Source: a virus | Virus record (IMG/VR): IMGVR_UViG_3300024062_000089 | Span: 1 to 20,071 of that record | Reading direction: 5' to 3' (one strand) | DNA: 20,071 nucleotides | Shown: in pieces, positions 19,884 through 20,071 of the stretch | How the letters are laid out: each line of letters starts with the position of its first letter | How positions within the stretch are numbered: position 1 is the stretch's first letter | Notes under the pieces: generated by a model | What the model saw: only the letters and a program-made list of their open reading frames with translations | Database searches by the model: none | Told to the model about the DNA's origin: nothing | Translations under genes and position numbers: made by a program

Positions 19884-20071
19884 TTGCATTGCGTGTCAAA
19901 CCACTACCACTTGGTTCGTTGCAATACTTAAAAACAATGGCGCAGCTACTTACGAGAAGCATTGGTATGTCTGCCTTCATTGCTATGAGGAGGACAAATG
20001 GCAAACCGTAACAAGAACAAAGGAACTTACCACGAGAAGTGGTTCGTCGACTGGCTTACGAAAGCGAAGAT
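19855..20071 (+). CDS. Small zinc-finger protein, runs to window edge
   Basis: An ATG at 19855 inside the end of the second HTH gene opens a frame MTSKSKSAIDCIACQTTTTW that stays open to the edge (72 residues). It contains C-I-A-C and, 27 residues later, C-L-H-C-Y-E-E-D, a C-x-x-C pair typical of small zinc ribbons. From 19998 it overlaps another gene with a strong ribosome binding site, so it probably ends soon after the window edge. The two C-x-x-C motifs support it; the long overlaps on both sides lower confidence. Confidence 0.55.
   Translation, partial: MTSKSKSAIDCIACQTTTTWFVAILKNNGAATYEKHWYVCLHCYEEDKWQTVTRTKELTTRSGSSTGLRKRR
19998..20071 (+). CDS. Start of a further gene, cut by window edge
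   Basis: ATG 19998 is preceded by GAGGAGG at 5 nt spacing, one of the best ribosome binding sites in the window. The 24 visible residues, MANRNKNKGTYHEKWFVDWL then TKAK, resemble the start of small phage nucleases of the resolvase/PDDEXK kind (N-[RK]-x-K-G-T-x-x-E-x-x-[FV]-x-x-[WY]-L), in which the Glu is catalytic. Too little is visible to be sure. If right, it would join the endonuclease VII-like gene in a DNA-processing block. Confidence 0.6.
   Translation, partial: MANRNKNKGTYHEKWFVDWLTKAK

Noticed and set aside
1-20071. CRISPR array, insertion sequence or integrase/attachment site
   Set aside because: No regularly spaced repeats, transposase motifs, terminal inverted repeats of insertion sequences or integrase frame were seen.

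Overview
This window looks like part of the genome of a tailed double-stranded DNA phage with short-tailed, T7-like virion genes. The large terminase, portal, scaffold, capsid, tail tubular A and B and long internal virion proteins appear in the T7 order. The protein signatures resemble phages of marine bacteria, but the host cannot be read from the window. No RNA polymerase, DNA polymerase, lysis gene, integrase or tRNA is visible.

Layout. (1) Positions 1-15852 are late genes, all on the minus strand, read from right to left. They run: small terminase, about ten tiny and mostly basic proteins, large terminase, a small MCFGGG protein, portal, a small protein, scaffold, a gp13/GNAT-like protein, major capsid protein (with an apparent frameshift), tail tubular A, tail tubular B and three internal virion proteins. 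The last of these runs off the left edge. Nearly all junctions are 1- or 4-nt stop/start overlaps. Hairpin terminator candidates follow the large terminase and capsid genes. (2) Positions 15853-16686 hold no gene but are rich in structure: a three-way-junction leader that would hide the small terminase ribosome binding site, a 23-nt pyrimidine mirror repeat, a sigma70-like rightward promoter with an operator-like dyad, and about 540 nt full of long helices that may be a structured RNA or leader. (3) Positions 16687-20071 are small genes on the plus strand, probably early: an unknown 136-aa protein, a 25-residue membrane peptide, an endonuclease VII-like nuclease, a DUF932 protein, small zinc-ribbon proteins, two overlapping HTH regulators, and the start of a further gene at the right edge.

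How it may work together (inference). Divergent transcription from the central region would drive the right arm early and the left arm late. The HTH proteins are the obvious candidates to bind the CTGCA-N4-TGCAG dyads, one at the start of their own gene and one in a putative promoter at 17756. The tiny basic proteins made with the terminase genes could act in DNA condensation or packaging. The structured RNA region and the small terminase leader are the least explained parts of the window.
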